DNA of 64,000 nt from Kosakonia pseudosacchari. Its GTDB lineage: Bacteria; Pseudomonadota; Gammaproteobacteria; Enterobacterales; Enterobacteriaceae. The position numbers were made by a program, and so were the translations under genes. Below the pieces are notes generated by a model. That model had not been told where the DNA came from and ran no database searches. It was given only the letters and a program-made list of their open reading frames with translations. The DNA lies in the NCBI RefSeq assembly GCF_900184035.1, contig NZ_FXWP01000010.1:310001-374000 (forward strand), given 5' to 3'. Each line of letters opens with the position of its first letter. The first letter of the stretch is position 1. Below, in pieces: positions 10,237-22,109 of this stretch.

Positions 10237-12561
10237 TCACAGTGAGCTACGGTACGGCAGAATGTTTGAACGCAGCATTTGTTGCGTTCCCAGGCCGTAG
10301 TTGGAGCTCAAGCCACGCAGTTCAATGTTGAAGCCGATGACTTTGTCATATTTGCTTTGTTCATTTTCCCAGCCGTTGATTTTGCGCTCATAGCCAACGC
10401 GAATCGCATAACAGCAGGAGTTATATTGCAGGCCCACCATCTGATCGGCAGGTTTACTGGTATTGGTATCGAAATAGTACGCACCAACGATGGACCACCG
10501 GTCCGCAATCGGCCAGCTTCCTGCTGCGCCCACCTGCGAAATACCATCTTTATACTGCGCTGCGGTTGCATAGTTTGGCAGCGTAGCCTGAATGTATTCC
10601 GGGCTGGCGTAACGGTAGCTCAGTTGCAGCATACGGTCTTCATCGCGGCGATACTCCAGCGACGAGCTGCTGTTAGCGATATTATTCAGACGGGTGTCGT
10701 ACTGCACCCCGCCGCGCAGACCCCAACGATCGGAGATACGCCAGTACGTATCGCCCGCCCACACCAGCGAACCTGTTTTGTTGTCTTTCTCCCAGTTAAT
10801 GTTGTCATCACCGGTACGGGACTCGGTGAAATAGTAGATTTGACCAACAGAAACGTTAAAACGTTCAACTGCCGCTTCATCATAAATGCGGGTTGTGACG
10901 CCGGTAGTAACCTGGTTTGCTGATGCGATACGATCCAGACCGCCATAAGTGCGATCGCGGAACAGGCCGCTGTAGTCGGATTGCAGCAGTGAGGAGTCGT
11001 AGTTATTGATGTGGCTCTGATCGCGATACGGCACGTAAAGATACTGAGCACGTGGCTCCAGCGTTTGGGTGTAGCCCTCCGCCCAGTTCATATCGCGCTC
11101 AAACACCAGTTTCCCGTCCGTTTTAAATTGCGGCATGACTCGGCTCACAGACTCTTTGTAATTGGTGTTCTCAATGTTGCTTTGCTGGTAGTGGGTCGCC
11201 AGCATTTTCACTTCGGTGTTCAGGCTGCTCCATTCATTAGACACTGGCAGACTGAGCGTTGGTTCCAGATGAACACGGGTCGCTTCCGGTCGGCTGGAGT
11301 TAGTATTGGTAAATTTCACTGCCTGGCCGTACATGCGGAAATCAAACGGACCAAGATCGTTGTGATACCAGTTAACATCCACCTGCGGCAGCGCCGAGTA
11401 AGAGTTGCTATTCTCGCGGTTAAAGACCTGGAACTGCTTAGTTGAAACGGTAGCGTTAAAATTTTCTACGCCATAGCCTACGCGGAATATCTGTGTCGCG
11501 TAACCATCCGTACTTGAGCCATATTTTGAATCGAAGTCATTAAAATAGTGCGGATCGCTTACTTTCGTGTAGTTCGCGCTGAAACGCCACACTTGATCCA
11601 TCACCCCGCCATGTTGCCAGTAAAACAACCAGCGGTGACGCTCCCCTTCGCTAGGGTATTCATCCTGAAAAACTTTGTCTGACGGCAGGTAATCGAACTC
11701 AATAAGGCCAGCACCAGCCTGAGTCAGATAGCGGAATTCGTTTTCCCATTGTATGTTGCCGCGCTTATGGATGTAGTGCGGCGTAATCGTCGCATCCATA
11801 TTCGGTGCAATGTTCCAGTAGTACGGCAGATAGAACTCGAAATAGTTCGTCGTGCTGTACTTGGCATTGGGGATCAGGAAACCTGAACGGCGCTTGTCAC
11901 CGATAGGCAACTGCAAATATGGGCTGTAGAAGACTGGCACCGGGCCGAGCTTAAAGCGCGCATTCCAGATTTCCGCAACCTGCTCCTGGCGATCCTGAAT
12001 AACTTCGCTGCCGACAACGCTCCAGGTGTTTGACCCAGGCAGGCAGGAGGTAAACATCCCATTGTCGAGAATGGTGTAGCGGTTTTGTCCTCGCTGCTTC
12101 ATCAGATCGGCGGTACCGCGGCCTTGACGACCCACCATCTGGTAATCACCTTGCCAGACGTTGGTGTCTTTGGTGTTCAGGTTTGACCAACCTTTCGGAC
12201 CTTTCAGGATGACCTGATTATCGTCATAGTGCACATTACCGAGTGCATCCACTGTGCGAACCGGGTCCGTCTGACCTTCCGGCTGCTGCTGATGAAGCTG
12301 CACCTCATCGGCCTGCAAACGGCTATTTCCCTGATTAATATCGACATTACCGGTAAAAACGGCATCGTCAGGGTAGTTGCCTTTTGCGTGATCGGCATTG
12401 ATCGTCACCGGCAAATTATTGGTGTCGCCCTGTACCAGGGGGCGGTTGTAGCTGGGAACGCCAAGCATACATTGCGAGGCAAGATCGGCTGCCATCCCCT
12501 GCTGGCTGTAAAGGGCGGAGCCAATCATGGTGGCCAGGAGGGTGGGGATACGTTTTTTCAT
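10237..12561 (-). CDS. lptD: LPS-assembly outer-membrane protein LptD
   Basis: Forms the outer-membrane beta-barrel which, with the lipoprotein LptE as plug, inserts lipopolysaccharide into the outer leaflet. I chose the ATG at 12559-12561 (774 residues, [12 protein letters not shown]). Eight upstream codons in frame, beginning MTEQQIQ, would bury the signal peptide and are rejected. The signal is about 24 residues. Cys31 is present, as is the CC pair in [12 protein letters not shown] near the C-terminus, consistent with the essential inter-domain disulphides of the family. The N-terminal beta-jellyroll (LptA-like) is followed by the barrel. It is some 10 residues shorter than E. coli LptD, the differences apparently being in surface loops. 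Confidence 0.97.
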   Translation of the reverse strand: MKKRIPTLLATMIGSALYSQQGMAADLASQCMLGVPSYNRPLVQGDTNNLPVTINADHAKGNYPDDAVFTGNVDINQGNSRLQADEVQLHQQQPEGQTDPVRTVDALGNVHYDDNQVILKGPKGWSNLNTKDTNVWQGDYQMVGRQGRGTADLMKQRGQNRYTILDNGMFTSCLPGSNTWSVVGSEVIQDRQEQVAEIWNARFKLGPVPVFYSPYLQLPIGDKRRSGFLIPNAKYSTTNYFEFYLPYYWNIAPNMDATITPHYIHKRGNIQWENEFRYLTQAGAGLIEFDYLPSDKVFQDEYPSEGERHRWLFYWQHGGVMDQVWRFSANYTKVSDPHYFNDFDSKYGSSTDGYATQIFRVGYGVENFNATVSTKQFQVFNRENSNSYSALPQVDVNWYHNDLGPFDFRMYGQAVKFTNTNSSRPEATRVHLEPTLSLPVSNEWSSLNTEVKMLATHYQQSNIENTNYKESVSRVMPQFKTDGKLVFERDMNWAEGYTQTLEPRAQYLYVPYRDQSHINNYDSSLLQSDYSGLFRDRTYGGLDRIASANQVTTGVTTRIYDEAAVERFNVSVGQIYYFTESRTGDDNINWEKDNKTGSLVWAGDTYWRISDRWGLRGGVQYDTRLNNIANSSSSLEYRRDEDRMLQLSYRYASPEYIQATLPNYATAAQYKDGISQVGAAGSWPIADRWSIVGAYYFDTNTSKPADQMVGLQYNSCCYAIRVGYERKINGWENEQSKYDKVIGFNIELRGLSSNYGLGTQQMLRSNILPYRSSL

Positions 12562-12757
12562 ACGTTGTATTTGTTGTTCCGTCATCTGTGGCTTTACGCT
12601 GGCAAACGGTCTGAGACTAACTTACTCGCCTTTGCAACGCTAGTTTTAATCCTGCCCGCGTTCGAGCCAGGGGGAGAAGACTGCGCCTGTGCATGGCATA
12701 GAATGACGGGTATGATAAAGCAAATTTTAGCCGACGGCATGACGATTTGGGGAGTAT

Positions 12758-13579
12758 ATGCAGTATTGGGGGAAAGTGGTTGGGGTTGTCATCGCTCTTT
12801 TCATGGGCGGCGGCTTTTGGGGCGCGGTTCTTGGGTTGTTAATCGGGCACTTTTTTGACAAGGCGCGCAGCCGAAAAATGGCGTGGTTTGCCAACCAGCG
12901 CGAACGTCAGACGCTCTTTTTCGCCACCACCTTCGAGGTGATGGGGCATCTCACCAAATCGAAAGGTAGGGTGACCGAAGCGGATATCCAGGTTGCCAGC
13001 CTGTTTATGGATCGCATGAACCTGCACGGCGAGTCGCGCAGCGCAGCGCAGCAGGCGTTTCGTGTCGGCAAAACGGATAACTACCCGTTACGCGATAAGA
13101 TGCGTCAGTTTCGCAGCGTCTGCTTCGGACGTTTCGACTTGATTAGGATGTTTCTGGAAATACAAATCCAGGCGGCCTTCGCCGATGGCTCTTTGCACCC
13201 CAGCGAACGCGAAGTGCTGTATGTGATCGCTGAGGAGCTTGGGATTTCGCGTCTGCAATTCGATCAGTTTCTGCGCATGATGCAGGGTGGGGCACAGTTT
13301 GGCGGTGGTTACCAGCATCAGCAGCAAGCGGGCGGTGGCGGCTGGCAGCAGGCGCAACGCGGCCCGACACTGGAAGACGCCTGCAATGTGCTGGGCGTGA
13401 AGCCATCAGACGATGCGACCACCATCAAGCGCGCCTACCGTAAGCTAATGGGCGAGCATCATCCGGACAAACTGGTAGCGAAAGGCCTGCCGCCAGAAAT
13501 GATGGAGATGGCGAAACAAAAAGCGCAGGAAATTCAGAAAGCTTACGAGTTGATTCGCGAGCAGAAGGGTTTTCGTTAA
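12758..13579 (+). CDS. djlA: Membrane-anchored DnaJ-like co-chaperone DjlA
   Basis: A type III J-protein that stimulates DnaK at the inner membrane; in E. coli its overproduction activates the Rcs envelope-stress pathway. The 273 residues comprise an N-terminal glycine-rich transmembrane segment (about 7-30), a TerB-like helical domain, a Gly/Gln-rich linker (near 185-210, [10 protein letters not shown]) and a C-terminal J domain with the HPD motif in EHHPDKL. GGAG at 12751-12754 precedes the ATG. Divergent from lptD across about 200 bases that must hold both promoters. Confidence 0.97.
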   Translation: MQYWGKVVGVVIALFMGGGFWGAVLGLLIGHFFDKARSRKMAWFANQRERQTLFFATTFEVMGHLTKSKGRVTEADIQVASLFMDRMNLHGESRSAAQQAFRVGKTDNYPLRDKMRQFRSVCFGRFDLIRMFLEIQIQAAFADGSLHPSEREVLYVIAEELGISRLQFDQFLRMMQGGAQFGGGYQHQQQAGGGGWQQAQRGPTLEDACNVLGVKPSDDATTIKRAYRKLMGEHHPDKLVAKGLPPEMMEMAKQKAQEIQKAYELIREQKGFR

Positions 13580-13588
13580 CCGCGTAAC

Positions 13589-13620
13589 GTTCTCCCGGCG
13601 GCAAAGCCGGGGAACCTTTT
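13589..13620. terminator. Terminator between djlA and rluA
   Basis: A GC-rich imperfect hairpin with core CCCGGC/GCCGGG (loop GGCAAA) runs from about 13589 to 13615 and is followed by TTTT on the plus strand. It sits between the convergent stops of djlA and rluA. Confidence 0.65.
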
Positions 13621-14278
13621 AAAAATCCACCGGCGCTTTAAACGTCATGCTGTTGTTAAACGCCGGGTGGGTGATGGTCAGCGTCTCTGCATGAAGCAGC
13701 AAACGTGGTGACATTGCGAGAGCTTCTGGCGTGGCGTAAAAACGGTCACCGAGAATCGGGTGACCTAACGCTAACATATGTACGCGAAGCTGATGCGAGC
13801 GCCCGGTAATCGGCTTCAGACGTACGCGAGCGGTGCCATCTTCCTCAAACGCCAGCACTTCATACTCGGTCTGCGCCGCTTTGCCGGTTTCAAAACACAC
13901 TTTCTGCTTTGGTCTGTTCGGCCAGTCGCAAATCAGCGGTAAATCCACCAGCCCTTCGGCTTTTTCCGGGTGGCCCCAAACGCGTGCCAGATACTGCTTT
14001 TTCGGCTCACGTTCGCGGAACTGGCGCTTTAACTCACGCTCGGCATCTTTGGTAAGCGCCACCACAATCACACCGCTGGTCGCCATATCCAGGCGATGGA
14101 CGGATTCAGCCTGCGGGAGGTCGCGCTGAATGCGCGTCATCACGCTGTCTTTGTGCTCATCCAGACGCCCTGGCACCGACAACAAGCCGCTGGGCTTGTT
14201 GACGACCATAATGTGTTGATCCTGATAAAGAATAACCAGCCAGGGATCCTGCGGCGGATTGTAGGGTTCCATCACCAT
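13619..14278 (-). CDS. rluA: Dual-specificity rRNA/tRNA pseudouridine synthase RluA
   Basis: Converts U746 of 23S rRNA and U32 of several tRNAs to pseudouridine. The 219 residues match the E. coli length. The catalytic motif HRLDMATSG contains the nucleophilic Asp (about residue 64). VVNKPSGLLSVPGR near the N-terminus and the GRSHQLRVHMLALGHPI block are typical of the RluA family. The ATG lies 10 bases beyond the rapA stop, so it is probably co-transcribed with rapA. Very sure. Confidence 0.97.
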   Translation of the reverse strand: MVMEPYNPPQDPWLVILYQDQHIMVVNKPSGLLSVPGRLDEHKDSVMTRIQRDLPQAESVHRLDMATSGVIVVALTKDAERELKRQFREREPKKQYLARVWGHPEKAEGLVDLPLICDWPNRPKQKVCFETGKAAQTEYEVLAFEEDGTARVRLKPITGRSHQLRVHMLALGHPILGDRFYATPEALAMSPRLLLHAETLTITHPAFNNSMTFKAPVDF

Positions 14279-14288
14279 TGGGGCTCCG

Positions 14289-17195
14289 TTATTGGTGCGT
14301 CACAACAATCAAACGCAGCGCATCAAGCCGCCAGCTTGCCTGCGCCAGGCTTTCCAGCACTTGCAGACGGTTGCTCTCAATCGCGGCCAGTTCATCGTCG
14401 CGGATGTTTGGGTTAACCGCTTTTAACGCTTCCAGGCGCGCCAGTTCCGCCGACAGTTTTTCATCCGCTTCGCTGCGCGCGGCGTCAATCAGCGCGCGTG
14501 CGGCGGCTTCCACCTGCGTTTCGCCTTTTTGCAAAATGGTGTGAACCTCCTGCTGCACCGCGTTCACCAGCTTGCTGCCAGTATGGCGATTCACTGCGCT
14601 AAGCTGGCGGTTGAAACTTTCGAACTCCACCTGGGCCGCGAGGTTGGTGCCGTTTTTATCCACCAGCAGGCGGATCGGCGTCGACGGCAAGAAGCGATTA
14701 AGTTGCAGCTGCTTCGGTGCCTGCGCTTCCACCACGTAGATCAGCTCCAGCAGCAGCGTACCAACCGGTAGCGCTTTGTTTTTCAGTAGCGAAATCGTAC
14801 TGCTACCGGTATCGCCAGAAAGGATCAGATCCAGACCGTTACGAATGATCGGATGTTCCCAGGTGACAAACTGCGCGTCTTCGCGCGAAAGCGCGACGTC
14901 ACGATCGAAAGTGATGGTGCAGCCATCTTCCGGCAGGCCCGGGAAGTCCGGCACCAGCATATGATCCGATGGCGTCAGCACGATCATATTTTCACCGCGA
15001 TCGTCCTGGTTAATGCCAATGATATCGAACAGATTCATGGCGAAGGCAATAAGCGCCGTGTCGTCGTCCTGCTCGGCAATGCTTTCCGCCAGCGCCTGCG
15101 CTTTTTCTCCGCCGTTAGAGTGGATCTCCAGCAAGCGGTCGCGACCTTGTTCCAGCTGTGCTTTTAGCGCGTCGTGCTGCTCACGGCAGGTTTTGATCAA
15201 CTGATCAAAACCGTCAGTATCTTCCGGTGCTGCCAGGTAGTTAATCAGCTCATTGTGGACGCTATCGTAGATTGTGCGCCCGGTCGGGCAGGTGTGCTCG
15301 AAGGCGTCCAGCCCTTCGTGATACCAGCGCACCAGTACGGACTGCGCGGTTTTTTCCAGATAAGGCACGTGGATCTGGATATCGTGCGCCTGACCAATAC
15401 GATCCAGACGGCCGATACGCTGCTCCAGCAGATCCGGGTTAAACGGCAGATCGAACATCACCAAATGGCTGGCGAACTGGAAGTTACGCCCTTCAGAGCC
15501 GATCTCCGAACACAATAGCACCTGCGCGCCGCTATCTTCTTCACCAAACCATGCCGCTGCGCGGTCGCGTTCAATGATCGACATACCTTCATGGAACACC
15601 GCCGCACGGATGCCTTCACGTTCGCGCAACACCTGCTCCAGTTGCAGCGCGGTGGCGGCTTTGGCGCAGATCACCAACACTTTTTGCGAACGGTGGCTGG
15701 TAAGGTAGCCCATCAGCCACTCAACGCGCGGGTCGAAGTTCCACCATGTTCCGGTATCGCCTTCAAATTCCTGATAAATCTGCTCCGGATAGAGCATATC
15801 GCGGGCGCGCTCTTCCTGGCTTTTACGTGCGCCCATAATGCCGGAGACTTTAATCGCCGTCTGATACTGCGTCGGCAGCGGCAGCTTAACGGTGTGCAGT
15901 TCGCGTTTCGGGAAACCTTTTACACCGTTACGGGTGTTGCGGAACAGCACACGGCTGGTGCCGTGTCGGTCCATCAGCATGGAAATCAGTTCCTGGCGCG
16001 CGGCAGTCGCGCCTTCGCGATCGCTGTTGGCGGTTTGCAGCAGCGGTTCGATATCCTGCTCGCCCACCAGATCGCTCAACATATTGAGGTCATCGTTGCT
16101 CAGGCGTTCGCCTGCCAGCAGCAGGGCGACGGCATCGGCGACCGGACGGTAGTTTTGCTGCTCTTCCACAAACTGGGCGAAATCATGGAAACGGTTCGGG
16201 TCCAGCAAGCGCAGGCGGGCAAAGTGGCTCTCCATCCCCAATTGTTCCGGGGTGGCCGTCAGCAGCAGAATGCCCGGTACGCGCTCGGCCAGTTGCTCAA
16301 TTGCCTGATATTCACGGCTGGCTTCGTTTTCGCTCCACACCAGATGGTGTGCTTCGTCGACCACCAGCAGATCCCATTCGGCATCACACAGGTGCTCCAG
16401 GCGCTGCTTGTTACGGCGCACGAAATCGAGCGAGCAAATCACCAGTTGCTCGGTATCGAACGGGTTGTCGGCATCGTGCTGTGCTTCGGCGTAACGTTCA
16501 TCATCAAACAGGGAGAAACGCAGGTTGAAGCGGCGCAGCATCTCAACCAGCCACTGATGTTGCAGGGTTTCCGGTACCACGATCAGCACGCGTTCAGCCG
16601 CGCCTGCAAGCAACTGTTGATGCAGGATCATCCCGGCTTCGATGGTTTTCCCAAGACCCACTTCATCCGCCAGCAGCACGCGCGGCGCATGGCGACGACC
16701 CACATCGTGAGCGATATGCAACTGGTGCGGGATCAGGTTGGTGCGCTGACCGCGCAAGCCACTCCACGGCATACGGTACTGTTCACTTTGGTATTTACGC
16801 GCACGAAAACGCAGCGCGAAGCGATCCATACGGTCGATCTGCCCGGCGAATAAGCGGTCTTGCGGTTTGCTGAACACCAGTTTGCTGTCGAGTAACACTT
16901 CGCGCAGGGTGACATTGCTTTCCTGCGTATCCAGGCGTGTGCCGGTGTAAGCGAGCAGCCCGTTTTCCTCTTTTACGTCTTCAATTGTGAGCTGCCAGCC
17001 ATCATGGCTGGTCACCGTATCACCGGGGTTGAACATCACACGGGTAACCGGAGAGTCGCTGCGAGCGTATAGACGGTTTTCACCCGTTGCCGGAAAAAGG
17101 AGGGTGACCGTGCGCGCATCCATTGCGACGACTGTGCCAAGTCCGAGTTCGCTTTCCGTGTCGCTAATCCAGCGTTGACCAAGTGTAAAGGGCAT
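14289..17195 (-). CDS. rapA: RNA polymerase-associated Swi2/Snf2 ATPase RapA
   Basis: Binds core RNA polymerase and helps recycle it after transcription. The 968 residues equal E. coli RapA. Two N-terminal Tudor-like domains come first (about 1-110). The Snf2 ATPase follows with [15 protein letters not shown] (Walker A) and VVDEAHHL (DEAH box), then the helicase C lobe with [16 protein letters not shown] and [13 protein letters not shown], and C-terminal domains that contact polymerase. First gene of a likely rapA-rluA unit. Very sure. Confidence 0.98.
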   Translation of the reverse strand: MPFTLGQRWISDTESELGLGTVVAMDARTVTLLFPATGENRLYARSDSPVTRVMFNPGDTVTSHDGWQLTIEDVKEENGLLAYTGTRLDTQESNVTLREVLLDSKLVFSKPQDRLFAGQIDRMDRFALRFRARKYQSEQYRMPWSGLRGQRTNLIPHQLHIAHDVGRRHAPRVLLADEVGLGKTIEAGMILHQQLLAGAAERVLIVVPETLQHQWLVEMLRRFNLRFSLFDDERYAEAQHDADNPFDTEQLVICSLDFVRRNKQRLEHLCDAEWDLLVVDEAHHLVWSENEASREYQAIEQLAERVPGILLLTATPEQLGMESHFARLRLLDPNRFHDFAQFVEEQQNYRPVADAVALLLAGERLSNDDLNMLSDLVGEQDIEPLLQTANSDREGATAARQELISMLMDRHGTSRVLFRNTRNGVKGFPKRELHTVKLPLPTQYQTAIKVSGIMGARKSQEERARDMLYPEQIYQEFEGDTGTWWNFDPRVEWLMGYLTSHRSQKVLVICAKAATALQLEQVLREREGIRAAVFHEGMSIIERDRAAAWFGEEDSGAQVLLCSEIGSEGRNFQFASHLVMFDLPFNPDLLEQRIGRLDRIGQAHDIQIHVPYLEKTAQSVLVRWYHEGLDAFEHTCPTGRTIYDSVHNELINYLAAPEDTDGFDQLIKTCREQHDALKAQLEQGRDRLLEIHSNGGEKAQALAESIAEQDDDTALIAFAMNLFDIIGINQDDRGENMIVLTPSDHMLVPDFPGLPEDGCTITFDRDVALSREDAQFVTWEHPIIRNGLDLILSGDTGSSTISLLKNKALPVGTLLLELIYVVEAQAPKQLQLNRFLPSTPIRLLVDKNGTNLAAQVEFESFNRQLSAVNRHTGSKLVNAVQQEVHTILQKGETQVEAAARALIDAARSEADEKLSAELARLEALKAVNPNIRDDELAAIESNRLQVLESLAQASWRLDALRLIVVTHQ

Positions 17196-17420
17196 AAATG
17201 AACTCTATATCTCAAATTGCAGGCAATAGTTCGTCACCGCCTGAAGGCAGGCGGGCGTATAAAATTTGGGGCCAGAAAAAGGAAGGGCGCTATGGTAAAG
17301 GAAGCAATCCCTTTCGTCACTACCTATACCTGCCGTCTTTCACGCCGTATCGCGGTGAAAATCTGAAATAGCCAGGATAGAGCGGTAGCGTTGCAAGCCG
17401 GGAAACTCGACAGGTAAATC

Positions 17421-19778
17421 TCAAAAGAGTCCCAACTGCCCTGTAAGTAGTGTAGCAAAATCGTCGTCAATGAAAGGCAGAATTCCCTCAGCGACCGGCT
17501 GTAGCTGCTTACTCAGATAGTGATCGTAATCGAGCGGCGAGTGCTGGTAATCCACCGGCTCTGGCCCGCTGGTGGTCCAGACATATTTGATGGTGCCGCG
17601 GTTCTGATACTGCGCCGGGCGGCCCCGTTTGCGGTTCTCTTCATCCGCCAGCCTCGCTGCACGCACGTGCGGCGGCACATTACGTTCATATTCCGAAAGC
17701 GCTCTGCGCAGGCGCTTGCGATAAATAAGTTGATCGTCGAGTTCGCCCGCCATCAGGCTGGCAATGGTTTCGCGCACATAATCCTGATAAGGCTCATTGC
17801 GAAACACGCGCAGGTAGAGTGTTTGCTGGAACTGCTGCGCCAGCGGTGTCCAGTCGGTACGTACGGTTTCCAGCCCCTTAAACACCATGCGCTGATTCTC
17901 GCTTTCCTGAATCATCCCGGCGTAACGCTTTTTACTACCCTGTTCGGTGCCGCGAATGGTGGGCATCAGAAACCGGCAGAAATGGGTTTCAAACTCCAGC
18001 TCCAGCGCGCTTTCCAGTTGCTGGCTTTTCAGATGCGCCGACCACCAGTCATTGACGTGTTCGACCAGCGTGCGGCCAATACGCGCGGCGTCCTCTTCGC
18101 TGTGGGCTTTTTTTAGCCAGACGAAGGTGGAGTCGGTGTCGCCATAGATAACGTCGTAACCCTGCGCTTCAATCAGCGCTTTGGTCTGGCGCATGATCTC
18201 ATGACCGCGCATGGTGATCGACGATGCCAGCCTGGGATCGAAAAAGCGGCAGGCGCTGGTGCCAAGCACGCCGTAAAACGCATTCATAATGATCTTCAGC
18301 GCTTGCGAAAGTGGCTTGTTGCCGTGACGTTTGGCTTCATCGCGCCCGTGCCAGATCTGCCCGACAATCCCCGGCAGACAGTGTTTTTCACGCGAAAACC
18401 ACGCGCCAAGAAACCCCTCGGTACTGTGCGCGTTATCCGGCTGCGCCATGCCCTCAACCAGGCCGACGGGATCAATCAGAAAGGTGCGGATAATAGACGG
18501 GTAGAGGCTTTTGTAATCCAGTACCAGCACCGAGTCATACAGGCCTGGGCGCGAATCCATCACATAACCCCCGGGGCTGGCCTGCGGCGGCACGCCACCG
18601 AGATTCGGCGCGACATAGCCTGCACGATGCATACGCGGGAAATAGAGGTGGCTGAAGGCCGCCACCGAGCCACCATGGCGATCAACGGGCAAACCATTCA
18701 CCGTGGCGCGCTCCAGCAGAAACGGCATGATCTCCGTTTTGTGGAAGATGCGTGTCACCAGTTCACAATCTTTCAGGTTATAGGTTGCGAGCGCCGGTTT
18801 ATCCTCTGCGAAACGCCGGTCGATCTCATCCATGCGATCCCACGGATTATCAATCGCTTTGCCTTCGCCAAGCAGCTCTCTGGAGACGGCTTCCAGCGAG
18901 AAGGAGGAGAAGTTCCAGAACGCGGATTTCAGCGCTTCAATCCCGTCAATAATTAGCCGGCCTGTCGCCTGCGCGAAGAAGACGCCATTTTTAAAACCGT
19001 GCTCGCGCCACTCCAGCTCGCTGCCGTTACGCCCGAGCGTCAGCGGAACACGGTAGCGCTCGGCGCTTTTTTGCAGCACGCGCAAATCGAACTGCACGAC
19101 GTTCCAGCCAATAATCACATCCGGATCGTGCGCGGCAAACCAGGCGTTGAGTTTTTCCAGCAGTTGCGGGCGGCTGGCGACATACTCCAGTTCAAAATCC
19201 AGCCCCTGTGCGTTGCCGTTTTCTGGCCCGAGCATATAGACCGTGCGCTGTCCGCAGCCCTCAAGGCCGATGCAGTAAAGTTCGCCGTGGCGGCTGGTTT
19301 CGATATCCAGCGACACCCATTTCAGCGGCGGGCGATAGTGCGGGCTGGGTTTCAGCCGCGCGTCAACCAGCGCGGCACCTTGTGGCGTGCCGTCAACCCA
19401 CACCGGCGCGGTAATAAAGCGCTCCATCAGAAAGCGTTCCGGCGGGCGGATATCGGCTTCGTAAACGGTGATGCCGTCATCGCGCAGCATTTTTTCAATG
19501 CGCATCAGTTGGCGATGGGCGCGGCAGTAAAGGCCATATACCGGCTGGCGATGAAAGTCGTTCAGGTTCAGCGGCGTTAAACGCCACTGCTTTTCGGCGC
19601 GCAGCAGCAACTGCACTTTTTCTACCTGCGCGGCGGGAATAAAGGCGACCGACTCTTGCGGTGGCAGCACGACACGCAGCGGGCCATTATCCGTCGCCAG
19701 CCAGAATTCTACCTCGGTTCCGCCGGGGGTATCCCGCCAGTGTCGGGTTAAAATAAAACCTTCTTGCGCCTGCGCCAC
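17421..19778 (-). CDS. polB: DNA polymerase II (SOS-inducible, family B)
   Basis: A proofreading repair polymerase that works in replication restart and translesion synthesis. The 785 residues are 2 more than E. coli. Seen in order: exonuclease motif I in [11 protein letters not shown], exo II around [12 protein letters not shown], exo III around [10 protein letters not shown], then polymerase motif [11 protein letters not shown], motif [13 protein letters not shown], and motif C YGDTDST. The extreme C-terminus QLGLF fits the beta-clamp-binding tail of the family. A LexA box lies just upstream, so SOS control is expected. Followed by a 225-base gap to rapA in which I see a 7-bp hairpin (17237-17254) but no strong terminator. 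Confidence 0.98.
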   Translation of the reverse strand: MAQAQEGFILTRHWRDTPGGTEVEFWLATDNGPLRVVLPPQESVAFIPAAQVEKVQLLLRAEKQWRLTPLNLNDFHRQPVYGLYCRAHRQLMRIEKMLRDDGITVYEADIRPPERFLMERFITAPVWVDGTPQGAALVDARLKPSPHYRPPLKWVSLDIETSRHGELYCIGLEGCGQRTVYMLGPENGNAQGLDFELEYVASRPQLLEKLNAWFAAHDPDVIIGWNVVQFDLRVLQKSAERYRVPLTLGRNGSELEWREHGFKNGVFFAQATGRLIIDGIEALKSAFWNFSSFSLEAVSRELLGEGKAIDNPWDRMDEIDRRFAEDKPALATYNLKDCELVTRIFHKTEIMPFLLERATVNGLPVDRHGGSVAAFSHLYFPRMHRAGYVAPNLGGVPPQASPGGYVMDSRPGLYDSVLVLDYKSLYPSIIRTFLIDPVGLVEGMAQPDNAHSTEGFLGAWFSREKHCLPGIVGQIWHGRDEAKRHGNKPLSQALKIIMNAFYGVLGTSACRFFDPRLASSITMRGHEIMRQTKALIEAQGYDVIYGDTDSTFVWLKKAHSEEDAARIGRTLVEHVNDWWSAHLKSQQLESALELEFETHFCRFLMPTIRGTEQGSKKRYAGMIQESENQRMVFKGLETVRTDWTPLAQQFQQTLYLRVFRNEPYQDYVRETIASLMAGELDDQLIYRKRLRRALSEYERNVPPHVRAARLADEENRKRGRPAQYQNRGTIKYVWTTSGPEPVDYQHSPLDYDHYLSKQLQPVAEGILPFIDDDFATLLTGQLGLF

Positions 19779-19790
19779 AGCCGTCTCTCA

Positions 19791-19824
19791 TAAAACAAAA
19801 CCAGGCGAGATTATAGCCTGGTTT
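19791..19824 (-). terminator. araBAD terminator overlapping the polB promoter
   Basis: On the minus strand, AAACCAGGC (19824-19816) and GCCTGGTTT (19806-19798) form a 9-bp perfect stem with a 9-nt loop, followed by a T-rich run. It lies 27 bases past the araD stop. The loop carries TATAAT (19815-19810), which is placed to act as the -10 box of polB, so one element appears to end araBAD and start polB. Confidence 0.75.
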
Positions 19825-19835
19825 GTTGTCGAGTG

Positions 19836-19851
19836 CTGTGGTTTTATACAG
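19836..19851 (-). promoter_or_regulatory. LexA (SOS) box of polB
   Basis: CTGTATAAAACCACAG on the minus strand fits the LexA consensus CTG-N10-CAG and, as I recall it, is identical to the E. coli polB box. It ends directly against the araD stop codon and sits about 20 bp upstream of the polB -10 box, so LexA binding would block polymerase. Confidence 0.85.
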
Positions 19852-20547
19852 CTATTGGCCGTAGTACGCTTTCGCGCCGTGTTTACGTAAATAGTGTCTA
19901 TCCAGCAAGGTTTGTTGCATGGCGGGTAATTCAGGCGCGAGCTGGCGGCAGAAAATGCCCATATAGGCCACCTCTTCCAGCACGATGGCATTATGTACCG
20001 CGTCATCCGCGTTTTTGCCCCAGGCGAACGGGCCGTGAGAATGCACCAGCACGCCGGGCATTTGCGCCGGATCGATGCCTTTCTTCTCAAAGGTCTCGAC
20101 GATCACATTGCCGGTTTCCCATTCGTATTCGCCGTTGATCTCCTCATCGGTCATCTTACGGGTACACGGGATCTCGCCATAAAAATAGTCGGCATGCGTG
20201 GTGCCGGTTGCCGGGATCGGCTGACCGGCCTGCGACCAGATGGTGGCGTGGCGCGAATGGGTGTGCACAATACCGCCGATGGTCGGAAACGCCTGGTACA
20301 GCAGGCGGTGAGTCGGCGTATCGGAGGAGGGTTTTTTCGTGCCTTCAACCACGTCGCCGGTAGTGATGTTGACGACCACCATATCGTTAGCGGTCATGAT
20401 GCTGTAGTCCACACCCGAAGGTTTAATCACCATCAGGCCGCTTGCACGGTCAACGGCACTGACGTTGCCCCATGTCAGCGTGACCAGGTTGTGCTTCGGC
20501 AGCGCCAGGTTGGCTTCCAGCACCTGCTGTTTCAATGCTTCTAACAT
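19852..20547 (-). CDS. araD: L-ribulose-5-phosphate 4-epimerase
   Basis: Converts L-ribulose 5-phosphate to D-xylulose 5-phosphate, the last step of the arabinose pathway into the pentose phosphate route. The 231 residues match the E. coli length. A class II aldolase-fold enzyme with zinc ligands in [12 protein letters not shown] and the later [11 protein letters not shown]. The stop codon TAG abuts the polB LexA box. Third gene of araBAD, 49 bases after araA. Very sure. Confidence 0.98.
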   Translation of the reverse strand: MLEALKQQVLEANLALPKHNLVTLTWGNVSAVDRASGLMVIKPSGVDYSIMTANDMVVVNITTGDVVEGTKKPSSDTPTHRLLYQAFPTIGGIVHTHSRHATIWSQAGQPIPATGTTHADYFYGEIPCTRKMTDEEINGEYEWETGNVIVETFEKKGIDPAQMPGVLVHSHGPFAWGKNADDAVHNAIVLEEVAYMGIFCRQLAPELPAMQQTLLDRHYLRKHGAKAYYGQ

Positions 20548-20596
20548 GCGTTCCTCCAGGAAAGATGGCCTGCCGCAGCAGGCCGGGTGTTCCCTG

Positions 20597-22099
20597 TTAA
20601 CGTTTTGAACCGTAATACACTTCGTTCCAGCGCAGCGCGTCTTTAAACGCGGGCAGGCGGGTGTCGTTGTCGATAACCGTCAGCTCAAGATCGTGCAGTT
20701 CGCTGAACTGGCGCATATCGTCGAGCGTCAGCGCCTGGCTGAAGACGGTGTGGTGCGCGCCACCGGCGAGGATCCACGCTTCAGACGCCGTCGGCAGATC
20801 CGGTTGCGCTTTCCACAACGCGTTGGCGACCGGCAGCTTCGGCAGGTCGTGCGGGGTTTTCACCGCCTCAACACAGTTCACCAGCAGGCGGAAACGATCG
20901 CCTAAGTCGATCAGACTGGCGTTAATCGCCGGGCCGGTTTTGGTGGAGAAGATCAGGCGTGCCGGATCGGCTTTGCCACCGATACCGAGGTACTGCACAT
21001 CCAGCGTCGGTTTTTCGTCAATGGCGATAGAAGGGCATACTTCCAGCATGTGCGAGCCAAGCACCAGATCGTTGCCGTGCTCAAAGTGATAGGTGTAATC
21101 CTCCATAAAGGAGGTGCCACCGTTCAGCCCGCCGGACATCACTTTCATGATGCGCAGCAGCGCGGCGGTCTTCCAGTCGCCTTCACCGGCGAAGCCGTAG
21201 CCTTGTTGCATCAAACGCTGTACCGCCAGACCCGGCAATTGTTTCAGGCCGTGCAGATCTTCAAAAGTAGTAGTGAAGGCATGGAAACCGCCCTCTTCGA
21301 GGAAGCGTTTCAGACCCAGTTCGATGCGCGCGGCGTCAAGCACGTTCTGGCGTTTATCGCCATGAACCTGCGCGGCAGCCGTCAGGCGATAGCTGCTTTC
21401 ATACTCATCAACCAGCGCGTTGACATCACCCTCGCTCACGGCGTTCACCACTTGCACCAGATCGCCTACGCCCCAGGTATTGACCGAGAAACCGAACTTG
21501 ATCTGTGCGGCGACTTTATCGCCGTCAGTGACGGCTACTTCGCGCATGTTGTCGCCGAAACGCACCACTTTCAGCTGGCGGGTATCCTGTTTAGACACCG
21601 CCTGGCGCATCCACGCGCCGATGCGTTGATGGGCGTGTTGATCCTGCCAGTGGCCAGTCACCACGCTGTGCTGCTGGCGCATACGCGCGCCGATAAAGCC
21701 GAACTCACGGCCGCCGTGCGCGGTCTGGTTGAGGTTCATAAAGTCCATGTCGATGCTGTCCCACGGCAGGGACGCATTGAACTGGGTGTGGAACTGCAGC
21801 AGCGGCTTATTGAGGATAGCGAGGCCGTTAATCCACATTTTCGCCGGCGAGAAGGTGTGCAGCCACACCACCATCCCGGCACATTTATCATCGTAGTTGG
21901 CGTCGCGGCAGATGTGGGTAATCTCATCCGGCGTGGTACCCAGCGGTTTCAGCACCAGTTTGCAGGGGAGTTTCGCTTCCGCATTGAGGGCGTTGACCAC
22001 CTGTTCGGCGTGCTTCGTCACCTGTTTCAGGGCTTCCGGCCCGTACAGGTGCTGGCTGCCAATGACGAACCACACTTCATAATTGTCGAAAATAGTCAT
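20597..22099 (-). CDS. araA: L-arabinose isomerase
   Basis: Isomerises L-arabinose to L-ribulose, using Mn2+. The 500 residues equal E. coli AraA. N-terminal [32 protein letters not shown] (with one of the catalytic Glu residues), [10 protein letters not shown] and [10 protein letters not shown] are characteristic of the family. It begins 10 bases after the araB stop. Very sure. Confidence 0.98.
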   Translation of the reverse strand: MTIFDNYEVWFVIGSQHLYGPEALKQVTKHAEQVVNALNAEAKLPCKLVLKPLGTTPDEITHICRDANYDDKCAGMVVWLHTFSPAKMWINGLAILNKPLLQFHTQFNASLPWDSIDMDFMNLNQTAHGGREFGFIGARMRQQHSVVTGHWQDQHAHQRIGAWMRQAVSKQDTRQLKVVRFGDNMREVAVTDGDKVAAQIKFGFSVNTWGVGDLVQVVNAVSEGDVNALVDEYESSYRLTAAAQVHGDKRQNVLDAARIELGLKRFLEEGGFHAFTTTFEDLHGLKQLPGLAVQRLMQQGYGFAGEGDWKTAALLRIMKVMSGGLNGGTSFMEDYTYHFEHGNDLVLGSHMLEVCPSIAIDEKPTLDVQYLGIGGKADPARLIFSTKTGPAINASLIDLGDRFRLLVNCVEAVKTPHDLPKLPVANALWKAQPDLPTASEAWILAGGAHHTVFSQALTLDDMRQFSELHDLELTVIDNDTRLPAFKDALRWNEVYYGSKR

Positions 22100-22109
22100 G
22101 ATCTTGTCC

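Noticed and set aside
12562-12585. Upstream ATG extending LptD by 8 residues
   Set aside because: It would put a polar stretch before the signal peptide; the ATG at 12559-12561 fits the family.
15591-16853. 420-codon open frame on the plus strand across rapA
   Set aside because: Antisense shadow of rapA with no ribosome site, promoter or recognisable protein features.
17237-17254. 7-bp hairpin in the polB-rapA gap as a terminator
   Set aside because: The stem is good but there is no T-tract on the minus strand and it is about 170 bases beyond polB; role unclear, so not annotated.
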